Below, one piece after another: positions 25,980-35,010 of a DNA stretch of 64,000 bases (positions are counted from its first letter, which is position 1; every line of letters starts with the position of its first letter). Where the stretch lies: the NCBI RefSeq assembly GCF_002115745.1, contig NZ_JFKB01000001.1, forward strand, positions 558,001-622,000, given 5' to 3'. Below the pieces are notes generated by a model. That model did no database searches. It worked only from the letters and a program-made list of their open reading frames with translations, and was not told the origin of the DNA. The translations under genes were made by a program, and so were the position numbers. The stretch comes from Thalassospira alkalitolerans. Lineage in GTDB: Bacteria > Pseudomonadota > Alphaproteobacteria > Rhodospirillales > Thalassospiraceae.

Positions 25980-27863
25980 ATGCTGACTTCCATCGCCACC
26001 GTATCGCTGTCTGGCGATCTTCAGGAAAAGCTCGACGCGATTGCTGCTGCGGGTTTTGACGGGGTCGAAATTTTTGAAAACGATCTGCTGACCTTTGACG
26101 GATCACCCGAAGATGTCGGCAAGACCATTCGTGATCTTGGCCTGAAGCTGGTGACGTTTCAGCCGTTTCGCGATTTCGAAGGCATGCCCGAACCCCAGCG
26201 CAGCCGTGCCTTTGATCGGGCCGAGCGTAAATTCGATCTGATGGAAGAACTTGGCACCGATCTTTTGATGGTGTGTTCGAACGTATCCCCGCATTCGCTG
26301 GGCGGGCTTGATCGGGCGGCAAAGGATTTGGCCGAACTTGGCGATCGTGCGGCCAAGCGCGGATTGCGGATCGCGTTCGAGGCCCTTTCATGGGGCAAAC
26401 ATATCAGCGACTATCGCGATAGCTGGGAAGTCGTGCGGCGCGCCAATCATCCTAATGTCGGTCTGGTACTTGATACGTTTCACATTATGGCGCGCAAGGT
26501 GCCGCTTGATGCCATTGCTTCCATCCCCGGTGACAGGATCTTTTTGGTGCAGGTTGCTGATGCGCCAATCCTTGAAATGGACCCGTTATCATGGAGCCGC
26601 CATTTCCGGTGTTTTCCGGGGCAGGGTGATTTTCCACTTGATGAATTTATGCGCAATCTGGCGGTCACCGGGTATGACGGGCCGCTTTCGCTTGAAATTT
26701 TCAATGATCAATTTCGATCCAGCTCGACCAAGAATGTTGCCAAAGATGGCTTGCGGTCACTGATTTATCTGGGCGATGGCGTGGATGGGATCAAAGTGGG
26801 GGCAAAAGCAGCCGCGTTGCCGCCCAAGGCCCATGCCCGCAATGTCGAATTTGTTGAGTTTGCAGTCGAAGAAGAAAATGCCGAAAAGCTTGCAACCTTG
26901 TTTGCCGGGTTGGGTTTTGAAAAGCGCGGCAGCCATAAATCCAAGGCCGTAACATGGTGGAAGCAGGGCGATATCAACCTTGTGATCAATTGCGACAAGG
27001 ATGGCTTTGCGCATTCCTATAACATCGTGCATGGCCCGTCGGTATGTGCCGTCGGACTTAAAGTTGATGATGCCGGGGCAGCATTGCGACGGGCGCAATC
27101 TTTGTTGGCATCGTCCTTTACCCAGCCGGTTGGTGCTGGCGAGATTGCAATGCCTGCCATTCGCGGTGTCGGGGGCAGTCTGGTTTATTTTCTTGATGAT
27201 CAAAGCGAGCTTGCACGCATTTGGGATGTCGAATTCGAACCCGAAGCCACGACTGGAAAACCATCGGCCGGTGCCAGCCTGAAAGCGGTCGATCACGTTT
27301 CCTATTCAATGCAATACGAAGAAATGTTGACCTGGTTGCTGTATTTTACCTCGATCTTTGATCTGGGGAAAATGCCGACCGTAGATGTGCCTGATCCCGG
27401 TGGTCTGGTGCAAAGTCAGGTGGTGCAGGGTAATGATGGCGGGGTGCGGCTGATCCTGAATGGATCGCAAAGCCCCCATACCCAGCATTCCCAGTTCCTG
27501 AATGAATTTTTTGGCAGTGGCGTTCAGCATATCGCATTTTCTAGCGATGATATTTTTGCCAGTGTCGATTATTGCCGGAAAAATGGTGTTGAAGTTTTGC
27601 CAATTTCAGAAAATTACTATGATGATATCGATGCCCGGTTTGGCCTTGATCCTGATCTTCTTGATCGGTTGAAGGCTGCCAATATTTTGTATGATCGCGA
27701 TGATGACGGTGAATATTATCAGGTCTATACAAAGACCTTTGCCAATCGGTTCTTCTTTGAACTGGTAGAACGGCGTGATTATCGCGGGTTTGGTGCGGCC
27801 AATGCGCCGATCCGGCTGGCATCGCAAACTCGTATGAACCGGCACAGCCAGACGTCGAAATAA
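25980..27863 (+). CDS. quiC: 3-dehydroshikimate dehydratase fused to an HPPD-like domain (QuiC type)
   Basis: 627 aa in two parts. Residues ~1-280 form a sugar-phosphate-isomerase/epimerase TIM barrel (AP endonuclease 2 fold) with FDGVEIFENDLL, RIAFEALSWG, NVGLVLDTFHIMA, FLVQVADAP and LSLEIFNDQF; Glu, Asp, Gln and Glu at strand ends fit the divalent-metal site. Residues ~295-625 are two vicinal-oxygen-chelate modules of the 4-hydroxyphenylpyruvate dioxygenase type (VDHVSYSM, GVQHIAFSSDDIF, FFFELVERRDYRGFG). The same fusion is known in Pseudomonas QuiC1, which dehydrates 3-dehydroshikimate to protocatechuate. The role of the HPPD-like half is not settled. The ATG at 25980 follows GGAGGG. Confidence 0.88.
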   Translation: MLTSIATVSLSGDLQEKLDAIAAAGFDGVEIFENDLLTFDGSPEDVGKTIRDLGLKLVTFQPFRDFEGMPEPQRSRAFDRAERKFDLMEELGTDLLMVCSNVSPHSLGGLDRAAKDLAELGDRAAKRGLRIAFEALSWGKHISDYRDSWEVVRRANHPNVGLVLDTFHIMARKVPLDAIASIPGDRIFLVQVADAPILEMDPLSWSRHFRCFPGQGDFPLDEFMRNLAVTGYDGPLSLEIFNDQFRSSSTKNVAKDGLRSLIYLGDGVDGIKVGAKAAALPPKAHARNVEFVEFAVEEENAEKLATLFAGLGFEKRGSHKSKAVTWWKQGDINLVINCDKDGFAHSYNIVHGPSVCAVGLKVDDAGAALRRAQSLLASSFTQPVGAGEIAMPAIRGVGGSLVYFLDDQSELARIWDVEFEPEATTGKPSAGASLKAVDHVSYSMQYEEMLTWLLYFTSIFDLGKMPTVDVPDPGGLVQSQVVQGNDGGVRLILNGSQSPHTQHSQFLNEFFGSGVQHIAFSSDDIFASVDYCRKNGVEVLPISENYYDDIDARFGLDPDLLDRLKAANILYDRDDDGEYYQVYTKTFANRFFFELVERRDYRGFGAANAPIRLASQTRMNRHSQTSK

Positions 27864-27890
27864 ACAGAAAATTCAGGGGAAGTCATCACC

Positions 27891-28340
27891 ATGAGTGTTG
27901 CGGAAATTCTTATTATTAACGGTCCGAACCTGAATCTTTTGGGGCAGCGGCAACCTGAAATTTACGGTTACGACACATTGGCAAGTATCGAGGATAAATG
28001 TGTATCCTTGGCCCAAACGCTTGGTGTTTCTGTGCGGTTTGAACAGTCAAACCATGAAGGCGCCATCGTTGATTTTATCCATGATGCGCGGATCAAATCG
28101 GCTGCGATCATCATCAATGCCGGGGCTTATACTCATACATCGGCGGCAATTCATGACGCGCTAAAAACGTTTGATGGCTATATCATTGAATTGCATATTT
28201 CGAACCCGCATGCCCGCGACGAATTCCGCCATCACAGCTGGATCAGCCCGGTTGCCAATGCGGTGATGGCTGGTGCGGGGGCCTATGGTTATGAACTGGC
28301 AACCCGTTTGGCCGTGGAAAAAATCGCAGCCGCCAGCTAA
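27891..28340 (+). CDS. aroQ: Type II 3-dehydroquinate dehydratase
   Basis: 149 aa dodecameric-type dehydroquinase. The family start LIINGPNLNLLGQRQPEIYG is complete, including Arg and the catalytic Tyr region. FEQSNHEGAIVDFIHDA, IINAGAYTHTSAAIHDAL (catalytic His with Asn) and IELHISNPHARDEFRHHSWI (lid and His) follow. It interconverts 3-dehydroquinate and 3-dehydroshikimate. As last gene of the TRAP operon it should supply 3-dehydroshikimate to QuiC. The gene ends before a hairpin terminator. Confidence 0.95.
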   Translation: MSVAEILIINGPNLNLLGQRQPEIYGYDTLASIEDKCVSLAQTLGVSVRFEQSNHEGAIVDFIHDARIKSAAIIINAGAYTHTSAAIHDALKTFDGYIIELHISNPHARDEFRHHSWISPVANAVMAGAGAYGYELATRLAVEKIAAAS

Positions 28341-28370
28341 GGCGTTGGATCAGGTTTGATGCAAGGTGAC

Positions 28371-28396
28371 AAAGGCAGCATCAAATGCTGCCTTTT
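28371..28396 (+). terminator. Rho-independent terminator of the quinate/shikimate operon
   Basis: A 10-bp perfect stem (AAAGGCAGCA with TGCTGCCTTT) closes a 5-nt loop and ends in TTTT. It lies between aroQ and the convergent recR. Confidence 0.8.
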
Positions 28397-28425
28397 CCGT
28401 TTGGATTAGATATCCGAGGCGGTGT

Positions 28426-29019
28426 TCAGACGGGACTGCGTGATCGCAGGGCGGCGGCCAATGTGCCGTCATCAAGATAATCCAGTTCGCCCCCGACAGG
28501 CACACCATGAGCCAGACGGGTAACCTTGACCCCGGTTTCAATCAGCCGTTCGGTAATGTAATGCGCCGTGGTTTGGCCATCGACCGTTGCATTGGTCGCC
28601 AGGATGATTTCGGTGACATTTTCACCGCGCGCGCGTTCGATCAGTTGATCAATATGCAAATCATCTGGCCCAATACCATCAAGGGGCGATAACGTGCCAC
28701 CCAGAACGTGATACTGCCCCTTGAATACGCGGGCACGTTCAAGCGCCCAGAGGTCCTGAACTTCTTCGACCACGCAAATTGCCTCGCGCGTTCGGCCGCG
28801 ATCAGTACAGATATGACAGGGATCGATGACATCGATATTGCCGCAAATGCCGCAATTGGTCATGGCATTCGCGGTTTCTTCCAACGCATGCGCCAGCGGG
28901 ATCATCAGGGTTTCGGGTTTTTTCAGCATCTGCAAAACGGCGCGCCGTGCCGACCGCGGGCCAAGCCCCGGAAGGCGTGACAGAAGCTTGATCAGATTTT
29001 CGATTTCCCGTCCGTTCAT
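28426..29019 (-). CDS. recR: Recombination mediator protein RecR
   Basis: 197 aa. The N-terminal helix-hairpin-helix [20 protein letters not shown], the four-Cys zinc finger [16 protein letters not shown] and the Toprim domain ([36 protein letters not shown]) are all present. RecR works with RecO/RecF to load RecA on gapped DNA. The ATG at 29019 gives the usual N-terminus; the longer frame to 29109 adds 30 residues not seen in the family. It is the third gene of the dnaX-ybaB-recR cluster. Confidence 0.97.
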   Translation of the reverse strand: MNGREIENLIKLLSRLPGLGPRSARRAVLQMLKKPETLMIPLAHALEETANAMTNCGICGNIDVIDPCHICTDRGRTREAICVVEEVQDLWALERARVFKGQYHVLGGTLSPLDGIGPDDLHIDQLIERARGENVTEIILATNATVDGQTTAHYITERLIETGVKVTRLAHGVPVGGELDYLDDGTLAAALRSRSPV

Positions 29020-29146
29020 GGTCGTCCCGTCTTGCGGTGGATCTGGCGATTGGATTGACTGATAGTTTGTATCAAAAACAAAGGGCGGCGCAATGCCACC
29101 CTTTGCCAAATGCGGTATTGCCGCAATTTCGGATCAACAGGGTCGA

Positions 29147-29470
29147 TCAGAACGGCAGTTTGAAACCTTCTGGCAGGTTCATGCCGCCGGTGACGTCTTT
29201 CATTTTATCCTGAACCGCGGCTTCGACCTTGACCTTGGCATCGTTATAGGCGGCAACGATCAGGTCTTCGAGGACTTCGGTTTCTTGGGGATCGACAATG
29301 CTTTGGTCGATCTTCAGACCGCGCATTTCGCCCTTGCCGTTTAGCATGACCTTGACCATGCCAGCACCCGACTGACCTTCGATTTCAAGTGCAAGCAGAC
29401 CGTCCTGCATTTCTTGCATTTTGGACTGCATTTGCTGGGCCTGTTTCAGCATCCCTGCAAGGTTCTTCAT
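29147..29470 (-). CDS. YbaB/EbfC nucleoid-associated protein
   Basis: 107 aa. MKNLAGMLKQAQQMQSKMQE, then LKIDQSIVDPQETEVLEDLI and AAYNDAKVKVEA match the YbaB/EbfC DNA-binding family. It overlaps the dnaX stop by four bases and precedes recR, the near-universal dnaX-ybaB-recR order. Confidence 0.96.
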   Translation of the reverse strand: MKNLAGMLKQAQQMQSKMQEMQDGLLALEIEGQSGAGMVKVMLNGKGEMRGLKIDQSIVDPQETEVLEDLIVAAYNDAKVKVEAAVQDKMKDVTGGMNLPEGFKLPF

Positions 29471-31368
29471 AGCTCGTCGTCTCCTTCGAGATAAAACGCA
29501 TCATCGTAAACGGAACCGCTGTCGTCTCCTTCACCGTCGGTCTCTTCTTGACCCGGTGGCAGATGTACGGCAACGATTTTTGCTTTGGGCAGTCCTTCAA
29601 GGATCGCCTTGACCAGCGGATCAAGCGATGCATCCGCCTTGCGCTGTTCAAGTTCCTCAAGTTCCTGTTCTTTAAGGGTCGGCGCGCCCTCTTCACGTTC
29701 TGAAACACTGACCAGCCAGCGATGGCCGGTTAGATTGTTCAGTGTCTTGATCAATTGGCTCGATAAATCCGCACGTGCGCCGCGTGCCGGACGAAATTCA
29801 ATGCGACCCGGTTCGTATTTTACCAGATGCATATAGTTTTTAAGCTGGATCGAAAGCGCGGTGGTTTCGCGTTCTTTTGATAGCAATTCTGCGACTTCGG
29901 CAAAGGTTTCGGGCAGCTTGGCATAAACCTGTTGGGCAACTTCCGGCTCGCCCAGTGGATCGGGGCGGGCATGTGCCACTGCGGCCCCACCGCCACCACC
30001 ATTAACCAATTGCATACGCGGGCCGGGGCCACTGCCGCCACCATTGCCACCAGAACCGCCGCCTTGCGGGGCGTTGCCCGCCTTGTTCAAATCGTTGCGC
30101 AGTTTTTTGATCAAATCGCCAGGGGCTGGCATTTCGGCGGCATATGCCAGCCGGATCAGGATCATTTCAGCGGCCTGAATGGGGGATGGTGCAATGCGTG
30201 TTTCTTCAAGCCCCTTAAGCAACATCTGCCAAGAACGGGTTAATTGCGGCATGGCAAGCTTGGCGGCAATTTCCTTGCCGCGATCCCGTTCAATTTGCGA
30301 AACGCCGGGGGCATTGGCCGCATCGGGTGACAGTTTCACGCGTGTCAGCCAATGGGTCAGGTCAAGCATGTCTTGCAACATGACTGCCGGGTCACCGCCA
30401 AGCGCATATTGCGCACCCAAAAGTTCCAGCGCTTCGTTGATTTCGCCCTTCATGGTCTGATCGAACAGGTCGAAAATGCGTGACCGGTCCGACAGGCCCA
30501 GCATATCGCGGACTTGTTGGGTTGTGACCTTGCCCGCACCATGCGAAATTGCCTGATCCAAAAGGCTCATGCCGTCACGCACCGATCCATCGGCAGCGCG
30601 CGCGATCAGGGCAAGGGCGTCGTCATCGATATCGGCTTTTTCAAGATCGGCGATGCGTTTGTAATGCGCGGTCAGTTCATCGGTCTGAACCCGGCGCAAA
30701 TCAAACCGCTGACACCGGGACAGAACGGTAATCGGGATTTTGCGGATTTCGGTGGTCGCAAAGATGAATTTCACATGCTCTGGCGGTTCTTCCAGCGTCT
30801 TTAGCAGCGCATTGAACGCATTTTTCGACAGCATGTGCACTTCATCGATGATGTATATCTTGTAACGCGCTGATGTCGGGCGATATCGAACGCCTTCGAT
30901 CAGTTCGCGAATGTCATCAACACCGGTGCGCGACGCCGCATCCATTTCCAGAACATCAACATGGCGATCTTCGGCAATGGCACGGCAATGCTCGCATACG
31001 CCGCAGGGATTGATTGTGGCGTTGCCCGTGCCGTCCGGACCAATACAGTTCAGCGCGCGCGCAATGATACGGGCCGTGGTGGTTTTACCAATCCCGCGCA
31101 CCCCGGTCAGAATAAAGGCATGCGCCAAACGTCCGCTTTCAAGCGCATTTGACAGCGTCTTGACCATCGTCCCATGGCCGATCAGTTCGTCAAAGGTCTT
31201 GGGGCGGTATTTACGGGCAAGAACCTGATATTCGCTTTTGGGCGCTTCTTCGACGATGGCCGGGCTTGCGGCCTTGGGCGTTGCAGCGGTCGGTTCCTGT
31301 TCCACCTTTACCTCAACCTCTGGCGTTTCTGGTGCGGGCGTTTCGGTGCTGTCGATCTGGTCCGTCAT
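29467..31368 (-). CDS. dnaX: DNA polymerase III subunit gamma/tau
   Basis: 633 aa clamp-loader ATPase. After a ~45-aa acidic N-terminal extension come VLARKYRPKTFDELIGH, Walker A GVRGIGKTTTAR, the zinc-binding cysteines (CGVCEHC with an upstream Cys in ALNCIG), Walker B YIIDEVHMLS and the arginine-finger SRC motif VLSRCQRFDLR. Residues ~436-450 are an extreme Gly-rich tract (QGGGSGGNGGGSGPGP), preceded by an AAA AAA codon pair at 30103-30108. The C-terminal ~180 residues are the tau-type polymerase/helicase-binding part. The SRP RNA gene lies immediately upstream on the same strand. Confidence 0.97.
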   Translation of the reverse strand: MTDQIDSTETPAPETPEVEVKVEQEPTAATPKAASPAIVEEAPKSEYQVLARKYRPKTFDELIGHGTMVKTLSNALESGRLAHAFILTGVRGIGKTTTARIIARALNCIGPDGTGNATINPCGVCEHCRAIAEDRHVDVLEMDAASRTGVDDIRELIEGVRYRPTSARYKIYIIDEVHMLSKNAFNALLKTLEEPPEHVKFIFATTEIRKIPITVLSRCQRFDLRRVQTDELTAHYKRIADLEKADIDDDALALIARAADGSVRDGMSLLDQAISHGAGKVTTQQVRDMLGLSDRSRIFDLFDQTMKGEINEALELLGAQYALGGDPAVMLQDMLDLTHWLTRVKLSPDAANAPGVSQIERDRGKEIAAKLAMPQLTRSWQMLLKGLEETRIAPSPIQAAEMILIRLAYAAEMPAPGDLIKKLRNDLNKAGNAPQGGGSGGNGGGSGPGPRMQLVNGGGGGAAVAHARPDPLGEPEVAQQVYAKLPETFAEVAELLSKERETTALSIQLKNYMHLVKYEPGRIEFRPARGARADLSSQLIKTLNNLTGHRWLVSVSEREEGAPTLKEQELEELEQRKADASLDPLVKAILEGLPKAKIVAVHLPPGQEETDGEGDDSGSVYDDAFYLEGDDEL

Positions 31369-31529
31369 TCATCCGGTCCGGCATGTTTCAAGTTGGTTTG
31401 GTTTTAGCAGTTTCAGCGGCCGATGGGAAAGGCCAAGTGGGAAATTTCCCACACAAAACCCCATGGCAAACGTGACGCTGCACAGCATGGCGGAAATCGG
31501 AGGGGGATACTTGGGGGAAATAAAAGGGT

Positions 31530-31627
31530 GAGAGACTGAACCGCGACCCGGAAAAACTCGTTACGGCTGCTACCTTCCGGTCCTGACCGGGTTGGCGAGC
31601 GGTCCGTCCACGGCCAGCCTCTCGCCC
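31530..31627 (-). ncRNA. ffs: Small signal recognition particle RNA (4.5S, ffs)
   Basis: On the minus strand the conserved apical domain GGTCAGGACCGGAAGGTAGC is present, including the GGAAG tetraloop-side and the A-rich internal loop that binds Ffh. The flanks pair into one long hairpin: GAGAGGCTG at the 5' side with CAGTCTCTC at the 3' side. The length is about 98 nt, the 4.5S size. Ends are set by the terminal helix and may be off by a few bases. Confidence 0.93.
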
Positions 31628-31629
31628 TC

Positions 31630-31658
31630 TATATCGCGCAAGGGACTATAAAACGCAA
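31630..31658 (-). promoter_or_regulatory. Candidate ffs promoter
   Basis: Reading the minus strand, TTGCGT (31653-31658) and GATATA (31630-31635) are separated by 17 bases, and the RNA 5' end predicted from its terminal stem starts 3-7 bases after the -10-like element. Confidence 0.4.
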
Positions 31659-31835
31659 GACCCGGCTGCGATTTTTTGACAAATCGCGTGATCGTGGCTT
31701 TGACGGTCGGTTTGACAGCGGTAAGGTCGGGACCCGTTACCACCATAAAATGGTTCGCCGCCCTGATTGCCGGGACTCGACCGACCCCCGGCACCGATCA
31801 GAACCCGGCGCGCCAGAACAAGGAAATGCCCCATA

Positions 31836-32762
31836 ATGGACAGGCTGTTCTATGAAGCAACCGATCTGGATCGCGATGCCCAATTGCGATCTCGGGAAAA
31901 CTGGCGTGAAATCCTGTTGGCCGAGGACACCGTTCGCATTCTGATCTGTCATAATGGTGATCCGCTTTTTGCCTGGCCCGAAGATATGAACGAACACGAG
32001 CTTGTCGTGGTGGGCGGTCCTGCCTTGCCATATCTGGACCTTGAAATCGAACAGGCAAGCTGGATTTATATTGGCCGTCACGGTGGGGAAGCCGTCATTG
32101 CGATTGATATTGCGCCTGTGATTATTGATCGTGATGATGCCATTCGTCGTTTGGGTGGCGGGTTTGGCGATATGCGCAGTCGTATGGCCGCCCTTTCCGA
32201 AGACGAAGCCGCCCTTGCGGCACAGGCGCGCGCCATTTTTAACTGGCATCAGAAGCATCAATATTGCGGTGTCTGTGGCCATCCCAATCACGTAATGGAA
32301 GCCGGATATCGATTGCAATGTGGCAATGATGCCTGTGCGACACCGCATTTCCCGCGCACGGACCCGGCGGTGATTATGCTGATCCATCAAAATGATCAGG
32401 TTCTTTTGGCGCGCTCGCCGCAATTTTTGCCCGGTATGGTTTCGGTTCTGGCCGGGTTTGTCGAGCCGGGCGAGACGCTGGAACAAGCTGTTGCACGTGA
32501 GGTGTATGAGGAAGTCGGTATTCGGATCAAACGTGCGCGTTATGTCGCATCGCAGCCATGGCCGTTCCCGGGATCGTTGATGTTGGGCTTCATCGCAGAA
32601 GCCGAAACAACCGATATTGTGATCGACGAAAAGGAAATCGAGTTTGCGATGTGGGTCCATCGTGACGAGGTTGCCGGGCTTCCTGACAAGGGAATTAATT
32701 TGCCGCGTCCGATATCTATTGCACGTTACCTTCTGGAAAATTGGTGCGCAGGACGCATATAG
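31836..32762 (+). CDS. nudC: NADH pyrophosphatase / RNA decapping hydrolase NudC
   Basis: 308 aa. An N-terminal domain is followed by a zinc ribbon (YCGVCGHPN ... CGNDACATPHFPR), then the Nudix box GFVEPGETLEQAVAREVYEEVG, and the SQPWPFPGSLM motif that marks NADH-specific members. It cleaves NADH/NAD to NMN(H) plus AMP and can remove NAD caps from RNA. The ATG at 31836 starts MDRLFYEATDLDR; the frame from 31767 adds a basic, non-conserved 23-residue leader. Confidence 0.94.
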   Translation: MDRLFYEATDLDRDAQLRSRENWREILLAEDTVRILICHNGDPLFAWPEDMNEHELVVVGGPALPYLDLEIEQASWIYIGRHGGEAVIAIDIAPVIIDRDDAIRRLGGGFGDMRSRMAALSEDEAALAAQARAIFNWHQKHQYCGVCGHPNHVMEAGYRLQCGNDACATPHFPRTDPAVIMLIHQNDQVLLARSPQFLPGMVSVLAGFVEPGETLEQAVAREVYEEVGIRIKRARYVASQPWPFPGSLMLGFIAEAETTDIVIDEKEIEFAMWVHRDEVAGLPDKGINLPRPISIARYLLENWCAGRI

Positions 32763-32850
32763 AAAGAAATTCCTCGATTGTGCGGCTCTGTGCGCGACAC
32801 AGGTGAGACATCGATGGAAAACACAGGCAGTAACAAGGTTAAGTCTTCGA

Positions 32851-33639
32851 ATGAAGCAGATGTTTCGATGGTTTTGCACCCTTGCAGGGATTGCGGGTTG
32901 TGCACTGGCAATGGTTGGTGCAGCCCATGCCACGACGCCGATCACGGTTAAGGTCGGTGCCTATGAATACGGGGTGGTTTATTTTTTTGAAGATAAGAAC
33001 CCCACCGGTTTTGCCTTTGAAATGGTATCGGCACTGAATGCTATTCAGTCGACCTATTATTTCGAATTGGTCGAAACATCGTCACGACGGCGATACAGCG
33101 ATCTGGCATCGGGTATGTTTGACATGCTTTTGCTTGAAAGCCCGGATTGGGGATGGCGCGACCAGAACGTCGTTTATTCCAATCAGATCGTTACCGAACA
33201 TGACCTTTATGTTGCCCGGCGCAAAGACATCCCGGGGGCGGGATGGTTTAACGATGTGACAAAACATACCATCCTGGGTGTTCTTGGATTTCACTATGGG
33301 TTTGCGAATTTCAAGGCTGACCCGGATTACCTGAACGCCCATTTCAATATGTCCCTGCTTTATAATGAACAACAGGTTCTGGACAAACTTTTGGCAGGCG
33401 ATGGTGATGTTGCGGTTTTGTCGGCCGGTTTTCTGGCGGCTGCCTTTCAAAGACGCCCGGAACTTAGCAATCAGATCTTTATGGGGCCCAAACAGGTTTC
33501 CAGCAGTCATTTATTGTCGGTGATGTCGTATGATTCCGCCATTTCGGTTGCGGATTACAACGCCCTGATTAACATTCTTCACATCCAAGGCAATCTGGCC
33601 GAAATCTGGCGTAAATTGCATGGTGATCTTTTGGGCTGA
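32851..33639 (+). CDS. Orphan periplasmic solute-binding protein, family 3-like
   Basis: 262 aa. Signal peptide MFRWFCTLAGIAGCALAMVG ending AAHA, then a two-lobe binding-protein fold: ITVKVGAYEYGVVYFFEDKN, PTGFAFEMVSALNAIQ, YSDLASGMFDMLLLESPDWG and GDGDVAVLSAGFLAAAF. It resembles extracellular solute-binding family 3, but no ABC permease or ATPase is nearby, so it may serve sensing or an unlinked transporter. ATG at 32851 is chosen to include the basic start; 32860 is possible. A GC-poor stem followed by TTTTTT lies after the stop. Confidence 0.8.
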   Translation: MKQMFRWFCTLAGIAGCALAMVGAAHATTPITVKVGAYEYGVVYFFEDKNPTGFAFEMVSALNAIQSTYYFELVETSSRRRYSDLASGMFDMLLLESPDWGWRDQNVVYSNQIVTEHDLYVARRKDIPGAGWFNDVTKHTILGVLGFHYGFANFKADPDYLNAHFNMSLLYNEQQVLDKLLAGDGDVAVLSAGFLAAAFQRRPELSNQIFMGPKQVSSSHLLSVMSYDSAISVADYNALINILHIQGNLAEIWRKLHGDLLG

Positions 33640-33668
33640 GGCCGTTTTTTGGGCGGTTTTTTGTGAAA

Positions 33669-34037
33669 TTAGTCCAATGCGGGGATGCGGGCGATTACAT
33701 TGCGCCGCAGGCTTTCGGGGCGTTCACGCCATGCGACAATGCCATCTGTGGTATTGGCATAGCGTGCGGCAAGGTCGCACAAATCGGTGATTATGGTTTC
33801 CGGATCAAGATTGCCATAAACATATCCCCATCTGCCCGATCCGCTTAGCGCAACAGAACAACCTGATTTGCAATTGGTCAGACATTGGGCCGGTTTGATG
33901 TCAAATGGCAGGTCCTGATCGGCACAGGTTTCAACCATTTTATCAAACAGTACCTTGCCATGACGGGGATCGGTCGCCGCGTCGGCCGAGGACGCGGTAC
34001 AGGTCGTGCAGATATGCAGGCGGGGTTTGGTTGTCAT
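33669..34037 (-). CDS. DUF1636 metal-binding protein (thioredoxin-like ferredoxin fold)
   Basis: 122 aa. Cysteines lie in LHICTTCTAS and CLTNCKSGCSVALSG, the spacing of DUF1636 proteins, which have the thioredoxin-like [2Fe-2S] ferredoxin layout; YVYGNLDPETIITDL is the family's C-terminal part. DUF1636 genes often sit in cobalamin or metal-uptake loci, but none is here. The ATG at 34037 starts MTTKPRLHICTTC; the upstream 13 residues are doubtful. Function unproved. Confidence 0.8.
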   Translation of the reverse strand: MTTKPRLHICTTCTASSADAATDPRHGKVLFDKMVETCADQDLPFDIKPAQCLTNCKSGCSVALSGSGRWGYVYGNLDPETIITDLCDLAARYANTTDGIVAWRERPESLRRNVIARIPALD

Positions 34038-34100
34038 GGCATCCGGTTTGTTATTTGGCGTAAAACGGGCGCGCATCCAAACAGTTTACGGTCTGTTTGG

Positions 34101-34961
34101 TCAAGCATCATCGATGATATTTGTGCTGACATAGTTTTGAATGTGGGCGGCCAATTGCCGATCAACAAGCGGATGGGACGCATCAGAAAGCATAAGGGCA
34201 ACCCCGACAGCAGGCAGCGGTGCAAAACCGTCACCATGATCCAGAATTAAAAATTCGTCTGTGACGCTGGCTTTGGCGAGGGCAGCCACACCCAGTCCAT
34301 CCCGCACGAGATGTAAAAGGGATGCGGCTTGTCGTGAGGTTGCAAACAATGTGAACGGGCGGTCTGCCTTTGAAATAGAATCAATTGCCCAAGCATAAAA
34401 TTTGCAGTCGCTTGCAGGCAATACAAGCGATATCGGGTTGGATAAATGTTGTTTGTGGATCGGGGAAGAAACCCAGACGCCGGGCTCACGCCGCAGAAAA
34501 TATCCTTCTTCGCCTTTTTCCGAACGGCTGATAACCGCCAGATCAAGTTCCCCCTGATCCAGCATCCGCTGCAACAGGATCGTTGGGTTGACCGATATAA
34601 AGAACTCTATATCGGGGTGGCGTTCTTTTATGGCGCGCAAAACGATGGGTAAAATGTTTTGCATGTAGTCGTCAGGGCAACCGATCCTTATCGGGCGGGC
34701 AATGTCTTTACTGCGCAATATGCCGATGGCTTCGTCCTGAAGCGAAAGAATACGGCGGGCATATCCGACAAAGGTAATGCCATCTGACGTCAGCAGAACA
34801 TTACGACCTTCGCGTTCAAACAGCTTGTTCCCGACAAGGTCTTCAAGGCGCTTCATCTGCATCGAAAAGGCCGATGGTGTGCGGCCGATGCGATCCGCAG
34901 CACGGTTAAAGCTGCCGCATTCGGCAAAGGCGACAAAGCTGCGCAGCAAATCGGAATCCAT
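34101..34961 (-). CDS. LysR-family transcriptional regulator
   Basis: 286 aa. N-terminal HTH: DLLRSFVAFAECGSFNRAAD with RTPSAFSMQMKRLEDLVGNK and LFEREGRNVLLTSDG. A co-inducer domain starts at IRIGCPDDYMQNILP and ends in the usual LPLVG-like tail. It is divergent from a glutathione S-transferase gene 140 bases away, so it probably controls that gene and itself. The inducer is unknown. Confidence 0.93.
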   Translation of the reverse strand: MDSDLLRSFVAFAECGSFNRAADRIGRTPSAFSMQMKRLEDLVGNKLFEREGRNVLLTSDGITFVGYARRILSLQDEAIGILRSKDIARPIRIGCPDDYMQNILPIVLRAIKERHPDIEFFISVNPTILLQRMLDQGELDLAVISRSEKGEEGYFLRREPGVWVSSPIHKQHLSNPISLVLPASDCKFYAWAIDSISKADRPFTLFATSRQAASLLHLVRDGLGVAALAKASVTDEFLILDHGDGFAPLPAVGVALMLSDASHPLVDRQLAAHIQNYVSTNIIDDA

Positions 34962-35010
34962 TGAGGTTCCTTTGGTCAGAAAAAATGATCAACAAAATTG
35001 AACAGTCAGG

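Noticed and set aside
31737-32945. 402-codon minus-strand frame over nudC
   Set aside because: Antisense shadow; nudC on the plus strand has complete zinc ribbon and Nudix motifs.
33640-33665. Rho-independent terminator after the 32851-33639 binding-protein gene
   Set aside because: T-runs are present but the GC stem is only 3-4 bp, so it is too weak to list.
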